Below are positions 44,861-56,430 of a stretch of 64,000 bases of DNA, one piece after another. A program made the position numbers and the translations under genes. Numbering within the stretch: position 1 is the first letter of the stretch; each line of letters begins with the position of its first letter. The notes beneath the pieces are model-generated. The model was not told where the DNA came from. It searched no databases and saw nothing but the letters and a program-made list of their open reading frames with translations. Source of the DNA: an uncultured Acidimicrobiaceae bacterium (lineage in GTDB: Bacteria; Actinomycetota; Acidimicrobiia; Acidimicrobiales; RAAP-2); NCBI GenBank assembly GCA_903873395.1, contig CAIQOJ010000109.1, forward strand, positions 1 through 64,000. The letters run 5' to 3'.

Positions 44861-45088
44861 ATGGGACCCCAATCGGTAGAGACTGACAGCCGGAGTCGGG
44901 CCGTACTGCCCGGGCACGCCAATCAGCGCTTCTTGGTCCGAAAGAACTCTGACGGAAGCATCCTGCTCGAGCCGGCCCACATCGCGAGCGACGCTCAGCA
45001 CGAGTACGACAACTCGCCCGAGCTCCAAGAGATGCTCGCCCGGGCCGCTGCGTCGCCCCACTCGATCTCGCGTCGCAGTCGGGTCTAG
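44861..45088 (+). CDS. AbrB-like antitoxin candidate
   Basis: A 75-residue protein. The part SRSRAVLPGHANQRFLVRKN followed by DGSILLEPA resembles AbrB/SpoVT-like antitoxins, with a charged C-terminal helix (SPELQEMLARAAASP) that would hold the toxin. It has a strong ribosome-binding site (AGGAGGATC). The next open frame resembles a RelE-like toxin, as expected for this pair. The stop TAG lies in frame with the toxin. Confidence 0.6.
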   Translation: MGPQSVETDSRSRAVLPGHANQRFLVRKNSDGSILLEPAHIASDAQHEYDNSPELQEMLARAAASPHSISRRSRV

Positions 45089-45118
45089 GCGGAGCCGTCC
45101 TACTCCGCCGTCGCCCAC

Positions 45119-45148
45119 GAGCAGGTCGACCATGAGCAGGTCGACCAT
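45119..45148. repeat. 15-bp tandem duplication
   Basis: GAGCAGGTCGACCAT occurs at 45119-45133 and again at 45134-45148. In the toxin frame it duplicates EQVDH. Confidence 0.93.
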
Positions 45149-45364
45149 GTGCAGGCTTCAGGCGATACCGAGCTCTACAACGCGCTCGTCACCGTGTGTG
45201 AGTTCATCTTGGGCAACCCTGCACCGGCACAGCGCACTTCGGCGGCCATCACGACCGACGTAGGGATCCGCCTGCGCTACGCCGTGCCTGGTCACGCTCC
45301 GTACAAGGTGTTCTGGGCCTCGGAGGGGCCGACGATCGAGGCGGTCTTCCCCTTCCCCACCTGA
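45149..45364 (+). CDS. RelE-like toxin ORF with unclear start, possibly a pseudogene
   Basis: A 71-codon frame whose translation (ITTDVGIRLRYAVPGHAPYKVFW ending EAVFPFPT) matches the C-terminal part of small RelE-like proteins paired with AbrB-like antitoxins. The protein family normally starts about 20 residues earlier with a motif like AEPxYS; here that sequence exists in frame (45089-45148) but directly follows the antitoxin TAG with no start codon. The first in-frame start is the GTG at 45149. Either a truncated protein is made or the toxin has been inactivated. No ribosome-binding site is near the GTG. Confidence 0.5.
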   Translation: MQASGDTELYNALVTVCEFILGNPAPAQRTSAAITTDVGIRLRYAVPGHAPYKVFWASEGPTIEAVFPFPT

Positions 45365-45907
45365 GCGTGAGAACTCGTGAGGCGTACCGGTCAGCGACTA
45401 CATGGCGACCTTGGGGCAGCGACGGTCTGCGTATCAACCAAAAGCTGGCTCAAACGCCGAGCGCTGTGCCCCATGACCGCGCCACGTCTGGCGAACGTGG
45501 CCGTAGTCGCTCATTCGGAACATGCGACCCAGAGTTGATCACGACTACCAGGGCGCCAAAAGGGCCATGAATAAACCTGCGAGAGTGCTCGTCCACGGCC
45601 TTCTTCTCTTCCACTGCAGTCCGGACCAAGATATCGGTGCGATCTTAAATTGCGACATTCAATCGCCAGTGGATAGTCACGAGATTCGTCGGGTGATTCT
45701 GCAATCATGGATCGCTCAATCCAGCCGATAGGGCCATTAGTCCCTGGTAGTCAGCATCCGACGGGCCAAGATCACCAATCAATGCCGCGGAAGATGTGGC
45801 CTCCCAGTTGTCAATCAGACATCATCGGTCTGATCTATCGTTGTCAATCACTAGAGCAGAAGTACCTGCTTTGCTTTCTATGAATCGTTCTGTAATGATG
45901 ACCATCC
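45365..45907. other. AT-richer intergenic region with repeats
   Basis: No gene is supported in these 543 bases. From about 45540 the base composition is clearly less GC-rich than in the neighbours, a possible sign of foreign DNA. GTTGTCAATCA occurs twice (45807-45817 and 45840-45850, 33 bases apart). Between them ATCAGAC/GTCTGAT forms a 7-bp inverted repeat (45814-45820 and 45828-45834). These lie 60-100 bases before the next gene and may be operators. Confidence 0.5.
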
Positions 45908-46330
45908 ATGGCAACAAAGACACGTAAGAAGACGCCCATGAGCCCCGATCACAAGGCGGCTTTGGCCAAGGGACGCGAGGAAGGTCGCATTGTGCGCCAA
46001 TATCTCGAAGCCCTCGAGTCCACCAAACCACGCCGTGGGCGCAAGCGGACCCCAGACTCCATCCGCAAGCGCCTCACCACCATTGAGACCCAGCTGCCCG
46101 AGGCTGATCCGCTGACCCGCCTGCACCTGGTGGAAGAGAAGCAGCGTCTCCAAGCTGAGTTGGCAACGGTCGGAAACTCGGTAGATCTCGAGGCCCTCGA
46201 GAAGAACTTCGTCAAGGTGGCCCGCCAGTATGGCGAGCGCAAGGGCATCTCGTATTCGGCGTGGCGCACCGTTGGCGTCAGCGCCAATGTGCTCCAGCAA
46301 GCCAAGATTTCTCGCTCGAGCAAGTCCTGA
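45908..46330 (+). CDS. Conserved actinobacterial hypothetical protein
   Basis: A 140-residue, highly charged protein without membrane segments. A Lys-rich start (TRKKTPMSPDHKAALAKGREEGR) and KPRRGRKRTPDSI are followed by helices with coiled-coil character (60-100) and a C-terminal part GISYSAWRTVGVSANVL. Similar proteins are widespread in actinobacteria but no function is known to me; the basic helices would suit nucleic acid binding. It is monocistronic, flanked by a terminator and an AT-rich promoter region. Confidence 0.75.
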   Translation: MATKTRKKTPMSPDHKAALAKGREEGRIVRQYLEALESTKPRRGRKRTPDSIRKRLTTIETQLPEADPLTRLHLVEEKQRLQAELATVGNSVDLEALEKNFVKVARQYGERKGISYSAWRTVGVSANVLQQAKISRSSKS

Positions 46331-46400
46331 GCTGGCTAGTCGAGAACGAGGTTCCCGCAGTCTTCCTCGGACTCCGAGGCCTCTGCGTCAGAAGTGATCA

Positions 46401-46429
46401 ACGGCCCGGCACCCATGGTGCCGGGCCGT
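46401..46429. terminator. Strong stem-loop between convergent genes
   Basis: ACGGCCCGGCACC (46401-46413) pairs perfectly with GGTGCCGGGCCGT (46417-46429) around a CAT loop. It follows the hypothetical gene and lies before the convergent purQ stop, so it may serve both. Confidence 0.8.
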
Positions 46430-46515
46430 GTTCGTGTCCTTTGGGGTAACTGGCGCATGAGCACGCCACTGGCTCACGTCAGCCCGACAGGCAGGGCCTG
46501 CAGCTGCGTGGCTTC

Positions 46516-47196
46516 CTAGACGCCTACGGCGGAGCTGGCCGAGCGAAGGAGGGCTGCGAGGAGGACGATCCCGTCCTCCGAACCGAGCAGAGGATCACAC
46601 GCTCGCTCGGGATGTGGCATGAGGCCGACCACGTTCCGGCCCTCGTTGCAGACCCCAGCGATGTCATCGACCGACCCGTTCGGGTTGTCGACATAGCGAA
46701 GCACGACGCGGTCCTCGTCACGGAGGCGAGCCAGCGTCTCGGCGTCACAGGTGTAGTTGCCTTCAAAGTGGTTGATGGGGATCGCCACCTCGGTGCCGAC
46801 AGCCACTCCTTCGGTGAGGGCGGTGGCGCCTGTCTCCACCCGAAGCAGCACGGTGGTGCACAAGAAGCGCAAACCCCGGTTCTTCTGCAGCGCACCGGGC
46901 AGTAGTCCTGCCTCAGTCAAGACTTGGAAGCCATTGCAGATTCCGACCACCGGTCCTCCCGAGGCGGCGAACTCGGCAACCGCACCCATGACCGGGGAGA
47001 ACCGGGCGATGGCTCCTGGCCGGAGATAGTCCCCGTGGGCGAACCCGCCAGGCAGGATCAGTGCGTCATAGCCTGATGCCGTGGTTGCTCCGTGCCAGAC
47101 CAACTCGGCTTCGGCCCCGAGACGCTCGACTGCCTCGATGGCATCGTGCTCGCAGTTTGTCCCCGGGAAGAGGACGACTCCGACTCGGGTGGCCAT
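46516..47196 (-). CDS. purQ: Phosphoribosylformylglycinamidine synthase subunit PurQ
   Basis: A 226-residue class I glutamine amidotransferase that supplies ammonia to PurL. The nucleophile Cys is in [11 protein letters not shown] and the His/Glu of the triad is in MPHPERA. The start [18 protein letters not shown] is typical. It begins on the last base of the purS stop (TGATG), so it is translationally coupled to PurS. Confidence 0.96.
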   Translation of the reverse strand: MATRVGVVLFPGTNCEHDAIEAVERLGAEAELVWHGATTASGYDALILPGGFAHGDYLRPGAIARFSPVMGAVAEFAASGGPVVGICNGFQVLTEAGLLPGALQKNRGLRFLCTTVLLRVETGATALTEGVAVGTEVAIPINHFEGNYTCDAETLARLRDEDRVVLRYVDNPNGSVDDIAGVCNEGRNVVGLMPHPERACDPLLGSEDGIVLLAALLRSASSAVGV

Positions 47197-47471
47197 CAGG
47201 CGTCGGTCGCCGGCACGACGACTACCGTCGACTCCTCGATGACCGGATTGGCCAGCAATCGATCAGCAACCTCCGTGGCCTGGGCCAAGGCGGAGGCCTC
47301 ATCGACTGCGGTCAGGTCGAAGCGGAACGACTTCCCGGTCCGCACGCCATCCACGCCAGCGAATCCCAGTGCCGGTAGTGCTCGTTCGATGGTGGCACCT
47401 TGAGGATCGGCGATGCCGCTGCGGAGCAGCACCTCCACCTGAGCGGACCAGCGAGTGGTGTCAGCGGACAT
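47196..47471 (-). CDS. purS: Phosphoribosylformylglycinamidine synthase subunit PurS
   Basis: A 91-residue PurS subunit that bridges PurQ and PurL. WSAQVEVLLRSGIADPQG, followed by GVRTGKSFRFDL and NPVIEESTVVVV, covers the whole fold. It lies two bases after purC and overlaps purQ by one base. Confidence 0.95.
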   Translation of the reverse strand: MSADTTRWSAQVEVLLRSGIADPQGATIERALPALGFAGVDGVRTGKSFRFDLTAVDEASALAQATEVADRLLANPVIEESTVVVVPATDA

Positions 47472-47473
47472 GG

Positions 47474-48370
47474 TCAGGCACCGTACCAGTCGACCAGCGA
47501 TCGGCCGCAGACCCGCTCATAGGCCGCCACGTAACGGGTCGAGGTCTCGGTAACGATCTCGGCGGGCAGGGCCGGAGGTGGGGCCTGCTTGTTCCAGTCT
47601 TGGCCTTCGAGCCAGTCCCGCAGTGGCTGCTTGTCGAACGAGGGAGGGTTCGTCCCAGGGGCGCAGTCGTCTGCAGGCCAGAACCGCGAAGAGTCCGGAG
47701 TGAGGACCTCGTCACACAAGGAGAGCTTCCCGTCGATGAAGCCCAGCTCGAACTTGGTGTCGCAGATGACGATGCCCTGCTCTTGTGCCCGAGCCGCAGC
47801 ACGGGCGTAGGCCGCGAGGCACAGTGCCGCAGCAGCTTCTGCTGCTTCTTTGCCGACGATGTTGATGGCCTCGTCCATGCCGATATTGAGGTCATGGCCT
47901 TCCGTGGCCTTGGTCGAGGGAGTGAAGATCGGCTCAGGCAGCGCCTCGGCGTGGAGCAGGCCGGCGGGCATAGCCATGCCGTGGACGGTGCCCGAGGCCT
48001 GGTACTCCTTGTACGCGGAGCCAGCCAAATAGCCACGAACAATGCACTCGATGTCGAGCATCTCGGCCTTGTGCACGAGCATGGTGCGCCCAGCCAGGTA
48101 GTCGAGTCCACCGGGCAGACCAGCGGCCCCCTCGGGAAAGTCGGACACATCGGCACTGATCAGGTGGTTGGGAGCCAGGTCGGCCAACTCCTCGAGCCAC
48201 GCCGCCGTCATGGCCGTGAGCACGCGCCCCTTGTTGGGGATGGGCTCGTCCATGATCACGTCGAAGGCCGAGATCCGATCCGAGGCCACCATGAGCAGGC
48301 GACCTGCACCAGCGTCGTAGAGCTCACGGACCTTCCCGGACGACAACAGGGGCAGGGTTGGTGCAGACAT
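47474..48370 (-). CDS. purC: SAICAR synthetase
   Basis: A 298-residue phosphoribosylaminoimidazole-succinocarboxamide synthase of the longer type also found in actinobacteria. SSGKVRELYDAG, DRISAFDVI, CIVRGYLAGSAYKEY and ICDTKFELGF are typical. The ATG at 48370 follows GGAGGAG. It is two bases from purB upstream and two bases from purS downstream, in the middle of the operon. Confidence 0.96.
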   Translation of the reverse strand: MSAPTLPLLSSGKVRELYDAGAGRLLMVASDRISAFDVIMDEPIPNKGRVLTAMTAAWLEELADLAPNHLISADVSDFPEGAAGLPGGLDYLAGRTMLVHKAEMLDIECIVRGYLAGSAYKEYQASGTVHGMAMPAGLLHAEALPEPIFTPSTKATEGHDLNIGMDEAINIVGKEAAEAAAALCLAAYARAAARAQEQGIVICDTKFELGFIDGKLSLCDEVLTPDSSRFWPADDCAPGTNPPSFDKQPLRDWLEGQDWNKQAPPPALPAEIVTETSTRYVAAYERVCGRSLVDWYGA

Positions 48371-48372
48371 GA

Positions 48373-49676
48373 TCAGTACTCCTCCAGGGCATCGACGAAA
48401 CGGTGGACTCTGCGCAGGGTACGCGAAAGATCGAAGGCGTCGTCCAACGCAGCCGCATCCAGCGTGACTTCGGGGTCCTCGTCCAAGATCTCTCGGAAGC
48501 TCCGGCTCTGCTCCCATGCGGCCCGAGCATCACGTTGGACAATCCGGTAGGCCGCATCACGGGACAGGCCCCCGCTGACGAGGGCCAGCAGGACCGACTG
48601 AGAGAACACGAGGCCATAGCTACCCTCGGTCAGGGTGGCCAGTGCCCGCTCGGGATGCAGGACGAGTCCTTCAACCAGGCCGGTGGCCTTCTGGAGCATG
48701 TAGAGGGTCAGCGTGCTGGCGTCAGGTAGCACGACTCGTTCCACCGAGCTGTGCGAGATATCCCGTTCGTGCCAGAGGGCCACGTCCTCAAGGCCAGCCG
48801 ACAGATAGCCGCGGAGCACTCGGGCCAAACCACACAGCCGTTCGGACAAGATCGGGTTGCGCTTGTGCGGCATGGCCGAGCTGCCCTTCTGGCCGGGCTT
48901 GAAGGGCTCTTCGACCTCACCAAGCTCGCTGCGGGCCATGTGCCGGATCTCCGTAGCGATCTGCTCGATGGTCGCCCCCACCGAAGCGCACGCCCACAGA
49001 TACTCAGCATGACGGTCCCGTGCCACCACCTGAGTAGCTGGAACCGGGGTCAGACCCAGAGCCGCGCACACGTGGGCTTCGACCTGGGGGTCGATGTTCG
49101 AGTAGGTGCCGACGGCCCCAGACAACTTGCCAACCGCCACCCGATCCCGAGCTGCCCGCAGCCGCTCGACGTCGCGGCCCGCCTGGAGGGCCCACAGGGC
49201 GAACTTGGCTCCGAACGTGGTGGGTTCGGCATGCATGCCGTGGGTGCGACCGGTCACCGGGATATCGATGGCCTCCCGGGCCCGAGCGGCACACGCCCGC
49301 TGCAAGCCCTCGGCCGCCGAGATCAAGAGGTCGGCGGCCCGGGTCAACGTGGCACACAGCGCCGTGTCGACGACGTCCGAGGAGGTCAGGCCATAGTGGA
49401 TCCACGATCCTTGCGGCTGGCCGATGGCTGTCTGGACGACGTCGACGAATGCGGCAACATCGTGATCGGTCACGCGTTCGCGCTCGGCCACGGCCTCGAC
49501 GAAAGCAGCATCGACGACCGGGGCATGCTCGTGACACCAGGCGGCATCTTCTGCCGGCACATCACCGATGGCCACCCAGCCGTCCGTGGCCAGCAGCTCC
49601 ACTCGGAGCCACATGGCGAAGCGGGCTTCGTCGCTGAACAGCGCAGCCATCTCCTTGGGTGCGTAGCGGGGGATCA

Positions 49677-49677
<1 letters not shown>
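48373..49677 (-). CDS. purB: Adenylosuccinate lyase
   Basis: A 434-residue fumarase/aspartase superfamily lyase used twice in purine synthesis. The signature loop GSSAMPHKRNPILSE is intact, with catalytic Ser; HGMHAEPTTFG and TSSDVVDTA hold the other conserved residues. The start overlaps the purD stop by one base. Confidence 0.96.
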
Positions 49678-52444
<2,767 letters not shown>

Positions 52445-52492
52445 TCAGCACATGGTGCGGACCCAAAGCGCCCCGTGGAACCCTCCCGGTCG

Positions 52493-52498
52493 TAGGAT
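52493..52498 (+). promoter_or_regulatory. -10 element of the repeat lipoprotein gene
   Basis: TAGGAT, ten bases before the ATG at 52509; a leader of about three bases is expected. Confidence 0.45.
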
Positions 52499-52508
52499 CG
52501 GGGCTCCG

Positions 52509-53498
52509 ATGCCTCGCCACATCCGCCGACCCAAGGCCGCCACTATCGCTGTGCTTGTCGTCATCGGCACGCTCACGGCTGCGTGCGGTGGAGAAGCCAG
52601 CACCGTCTCGGGCACCTGGTCTGCTCCCGTCCACCCCTACCCGGCCGGCACCACGGCCGACACCACCTCCATCTACGGGGTCTCCTGTCCCACAGAAGCC
52701 TTCTGTCAGGCCGTCGATGAGCAAGGCGGGGTGACCACCTGGAACGGTCGGACCTGGTCTGCTCCCCAACGGGTCTCACAGGGTGGCACCTTCAACTCCG
52801 TCTCCTGTCCCACCCCGGACTTCTGTGTGGCCATGAACAGCCAAGAGGCACTGACCTGGAACGGCACCTCATGGTCGGGGCCCACACCCGTCGGACCAGC
52901 CCCGGTCGGGCCGACGGGTGGGCAGTACCAGGTCTCGTGCACCTCGGCCTCGTTCTGCGCTTCGGTCAACACCGCTGGGGTGGTCGACCTGTGGAACGGA
53001 ACCACCTGGGGCCAGACAGCGGTCGCCGCCACCGGCACAGCCTCACAACCTGTGCAGACGATCTCGTGTGCCACGACCTCCTTCTGTGTGGTCGTCGGGG
53101 CCTCAGGAGTGATCTCCACCTACCGAGGGTCGTCATGGAGTCAGCAGCCCGCCCCCGGAGTCTCGCTGCTCCATTCGGTGTCCTGCCCGACGGACCAGTT
53201 CTGCATGGCCCTCGACCTGGCTGGCCGAGCCGTCTCGTTCGACGGGACCTCGTGGGCATCGGCAGGGGTAATTCCTGGTTCATCCGCGCTGACCTATGCC
53301 GTGTCATGCCCGACAGCATCGATGTGCGCCGTTGCTCGCTCCGACGGCTCGGTCTCCTGGTGGAACAAGGGAACGTGGACGACCGGCACCTCCGTGCTCC
53401 ATGACGGAACACTGGCCACGGTCACCATCTCGTGTCCGACGACCCGGTTCTGCGCCCTCGGTGCTTCAGACGGGGCACTCGCCACCTGGCGAGCGTGA
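52509..53498 (+). CDS. Lipoprotein with seven Cys-rich SCPTxxFC repeats
   Basis: A 329-residue lipoprotein. The signal peptide ends in LTAAC (Cys26). The mature protein consists of seven repeats of about 40 residues, each with the pattern SCPTxxFC-x-A/V-x(7-10)-W-x-G-x-x-W, for example SCPTEAFCQAV, SCPTPDFCVAM, SCPTDQFCMAL and SCPTTRFCAL. Each CxxxxxC pair can form a disulfide. Such repeats are abundant in Acidimicrobiia and Thermoleophilia and probably fold as a seven-bladed beta-propeller; the fold and binding role are inferred. It is read divergently from purA. Confidence 0.8.
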   Translation: MPRHIRRPKAATIAVLVVIGTLTAACGGEASTVSGTWSAPVHPYPAGTTADTTSIYGVSCPTEAFCQAVDEQGGVTTWNGRTWSAPQRVSQGGTFNSVSCPTPDFCVAMNSQEALTWNGTSWSGPTPVGPAPVGPTGGQYQVSCTSASFCASVNTAGVVDLWNGTTWGQTAVAATGTASQPVQTISCATTSFCVVVGASGVISTYRGSSWSQQPAPGVSLLHSVSCPTDQFCMALDLAGRAVSFDGTSWASAGVIPGSSALTYAVSCPTASMCAVARSDGSVSWWNKGTWTTGTSVLHDGTLATVTISCPTTRFCALGASDGALATWRA

Positions 53499-53506
53499 CC
53501 CCTGCG

Positions 53507-53546
53507 CCTGCGCTGGGAAGGAACATCTTCGTGCGCTCAGCGCAGG
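53507..53546. terminator. Inverted repeat between convergent genes
   Basis: CCTGCGCTG (53507-53515) and CAGCGCAGG (53538-53546) form a 9-bp stem with a 22-base loop. The right arm overlaps the last codons of clpB. No T-tract. Confidence 0.35.
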
Positions 53547-56029
53547 AGCACGGCTCCCTCGTCTGCGTCCACGATCACGGTCGAGCCCTCGGGGTAGCGA
53601 CCCTCGAGTAGCGCAAGAGCCAAGGGGTCCTCGACATCGCGCTGGATGACCCGCCGGAGTGGTCGAGCCCCGAAGTCAGGGTCGAATCCCGCATGGGCCA
53701 GCATGGCCTCGGCCGCAGGGGTCACCTCGAGGGTAAGGCGGCGCTCTGCCAGCCGCCCTCGCAGACCCTGGAACTGAATCGTGACGATGCGACCGAGATC
53801 GGCTTCGGTCAGGGAGTGGAAGCGGACGATCTCATCGATGCGGTTCACGAACTCCGGCTTGAAGTGGGCCACCGGCTCCCCGGGGATGTTGGAGGTCATG
53901 ATCAGCACGGTGTTGGTGAAATCGACCGTCCGACCCTGTCCGTCGGTCAGCCGACCGTCTTCTAGGACCTGAAGCAAGATGTTGAACACGTCCGGATGCG
54001 CCTTCTCCAACTCGTCGAGTAGGACAACGGCATAGGGGCGACGACGCACAGCCTCGGTCAGCTGCCCGCCTTCCTCATACCCGACGTAGCCAGGAGGAGC
54101 ACCGACGAGGCGCGACACGGCGTGGCGCTCCATGTACTCACTCATGTCGATGCGCACCATGGCCCGGCTGTCATCGAAGAGGAACTCGGCCAACGCCCGA
54201 GCCAGTTCGGTCTTACCCACTCCGGTCGGCCCCATGAAGAGGAACGATCCGATGGGCCGGTTGGGATCGGACAGACCGGCACGGCTGCGGCGAATGGCGT
54301 TGGACACGGCCGAGACGGCCTCGTCTTGGCCGATCACCCTGGCGTGCAGGGCGTCCTCCATGCGGATCAGCTTCTCCACCTCGCCTTCGAGCAGGCGACT
54401 GACGGGAACACCGGTGGCACGAGAGACCACCTCGGCCACGTCTTCCGCATCGACCTCTTCTTTCAAGAAGCGCTGCTCACCCTGCAGCCGGTCGAGGGCC
54501 TCGGTGGCTGACTCGATCTTCTGCTCCAGGCCGGGCACGACGCCGTAGGTGATCTCCGAGGCTTCAGCCAGATTTCCTTCTCGGCTGAGCCGCTCGGCGT
54601 CACTGCGCTTGGACTCGAGTTGGCCCTTCAGGGTCTGGATGGTGGTGATGGCCTCTTTCTCGGCCTGCCAATGGGCGGTCATGGCCGCCGACTCCTCGGT
54701 CAGGTTCGCCACCTCTTCGTCGAGTCGTTCCAGGCGCTCGACCGAGGGAGTGTCGCTCTCCTTGGCCAGAGCCATCCGCTCGATCTCGAGCTGGCGCAAG
54801 CGTCGGGTGACGATGTCGAGTTCGGTAGGCATCGAATCGATCTCGATCCGTAGGCGGCTGGCCGCTTCGTCCATCAGGTCGATGGCCTTGTCGGGCAGGA
54901 ACCGACCGGTCACGTAGCGATCAGAGAGCACGGCGGCAGCAACGAGGGCGGCATCTTGGATGCGCACCCCGTGGTGGACTTCGTAGCGCTCTTTCAAGCC
55001 GCGCAAGATGGCGATGGTGTCGGGCACCGATGGCGGAGGCACGAAGACCTGCTGGAAGCGGCGCTCGAGCGCCGCATCCTTTTCGATGTAGGTGCGGTAC
55101 TCGTCGAGCGTGGTGGCTCCGATCAGCCGGAGCTCGCCCCTGGCCAGCATCGGCTTGATCATGTTGCCAGCATCCATGGCGCCTTCCGAGCCACCTCCGG
55201 CACCGACGATCGTGTGGAGCTCGTCGATGAAGGTGATGACCTCGCCCTCGGCGTCGCTGATCTCCTTCAGCACAGCCTTGAGCCGTTCTTCGAACTCGCC
55301 TCGATACTTGGCCCCGGCGACCATCGAACTCATGTCCAGACTGATCAGCCGCTTGCCCTTCAACCCTTCGGGCACGTCGCCCTCGACGATCCGCTGGGCC
55401 AGGCCCTCGACGATGGCCGTCTTGCCCACGCCCGGCTCACCGATGAGGACCGGATTGTTCTTCGTGCGCCTCGACAGCACCTGGATCACCCGGCGGACTT
55501 CTTCGTCCCGCCCGATGACCGGATCCATCTTTCCCTGCCTGGCCTGGGCGGTGAGATCCCGTCCGAACTTCTCCAACGCCTGGAACGTCTCTTCGGGATT
55601 TTGACTGGTCACCCGGTGGCTGCCTCGTAGTTCGCGCAATGCTCCGAGCAGGGCCGCATGGTCCACGCCCAGCCGATCGGCCAAGGCCAGCAGCAGATGC
55701 TCGACCGAGAGATAGTCGTCACCCATGTCGCCCCGTTGGCGATCAGCAGCCTCGAGGGCATCACGAAGTGCCCGGTCCATAGTCGGCTCCGCACCGCCAT
55801 AGGCCTTGGGGAGACGGTCGAGATGCTCGGCGATCCTGGCACGCACAACAGCGGGCTCTACCCCCAGCCTGGTGAGGATGGGCCCGGCAATACCGTCCGA
55901 CTGATCGAGGACGGCGGCCAGCAGGTGCTCGGGAGCGACCTCGGCATTGGAAGCCGCCTTGGCACGTTCGACGGCACCGCTAAAGGCTTCTTGGGTCTTG
56001 AGGGTCCAACGTTCGGGGTTCAAGGTCAT
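53537..56029 (-). CDS. clpB: ATP-dependent disaggregase ClpB
   Basis: An 830-residue Hsp100 protein that rescues aggregated proteins with DnaK. There is an N-terminal Clp domain, AAA1 with Walker [11 protein letters not shown], a coiled-coil middle domain (about 400-520) and AAA2 with [10 protein letters not shown]. It is about 30 residues shorter than most ClpB: between TSNIPGEP and [11 protein letters not shown] the usual insert of some 20 residues is missing. The ATG overlaps the hspR stop as ATGA, so clpB is in the dnaK operon and should be heat-induced through HspR. Confidence 0.96.
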   Translation of the reverse strand: MTLNPERWTLKTQEAFSGAVERAKAASNAEVAPEHLLAAVLDQSDGIAGPILTRLGVEPAVVRARIAEHLDRLPKAYGGAEPTMDRALRDALEAADRQRGDMGDDYLSVEHLLLALADRLGVDHAALLGALRELRGSHRVTSQNPEETFQALEKFGRDLTAQARQGKMDPVIGRDEEVRRVIQVLSRRTKNNPVLIGEPGVGKTAIVEGLAQRIVEGDVPEGLKGKRLISLDMSSMVAGAKYRGEFEERLKAVLKEISDAEGEVITFIDELHTIVGAGGGSEGAMDAGNMIKPMLARGELRLIGATTLDEYRTYIEKDAALERRFQQVFVPPPSVPDTIAILRGLKERYEVHHGVRIQDAALVAAAVLSDRYVTGRFLPDKAIDLMDEAASRLRIEIDSMPTELDIVTRRLRQLEIERMALAKESDTPSVERLERLDEEVANLTEESAAMTAHWQAEKEAITTIQTLKGQLESKRSDAERLSREGNLAEASEITYGVVPGLEQKIESATEALDRLQGEQRFLKEEVDAEDVAEVVSRATGVPVSRLLEGEVEKLIRMEDALHARVIGQDEAVSAVSNAIRRSRAGLSDPNRPIGSFLFMGPTGVGKTELARALAEFLFDDSRAMVRIDMSEYMERHAVSRLVGAPPGYVGYEEGGQLTEAVRRRPYAVVLLDELEKAHPDVFNILLQVLEDGRLTDGQGRTVDFTNTVLIMTSNIPGEPVAHFKPEFVNRIDEIVRFHSLTEADLGRIVTIQFQGLRGRLAERRLTLEVTPAAEAMLAHAGFDPDFGARPLRRVIQRDVEDPLALALLEGRYPEGSTVIVDADEGAVLLR

Positions 56030-56430
56030 CGAGCACCTCCTTGGCTGCTGCGACGTTGCGGGCGGGTGGGCACGGGAAGTTGATTCAAGGGGACAAGGTC
56101 TCGGCGGTACTGGCGGTGGGTGATGGCCACGGCCTCTCGGGCAGCTGTGCGGGTCGCCTCCAACTCGGCGCGGAGATGGGCGACCTCGGCCTCGAGTTCA
56201 AGCACCCGACGCACGCCCTGGAGATTGATGCCCCCCGTGGTGAGGGCCTGGATATGGCGGAGGCGATCGAGGTCCTCTTCAGAAAACCGTCGGCTGCCAC
56301 CTTGGGTGCGAGACGGGTCGAGCAGACCCTTGCGCTCGTAGACACGGAGCGTCTGCGGGTGGACCCCGGCCAACTCGGCGGCCACCGAGATGACGTAGAC
56401 GGCGCGGGCGCGACGGTCGTCCGTGGTCAT
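56026..56430 (-). CDS. hspR: Heat-shock repressor HspR (MerR family)
   Basis: A 134-residue MerR-type repressor. Helix-turn-helix [21 protein letters not shown], wing [15 protein letters not shown], then an effector coiled coil (80-110) with a basic tail ([12 protein letters not shown]). HspR binds HAIR operators with DnaK as co-repressor. A HAIR-like sequence lies before dnaK. It overlaps dnaJ and clpB by four bases at each end. Confidence 0.95.
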   Translation of the reverse strand: MTTDDRRARAVYVISVAAELAGVHPQTLRVYERKGLLDPSRTQGGSRRFSEEDLDRLRHIQALTTGGINLQGVRRVLELEAEVAHLRAELEATRTAAREAVAITHRQYRRDLVPLNQLPVPTRPQRRSSQGGAR

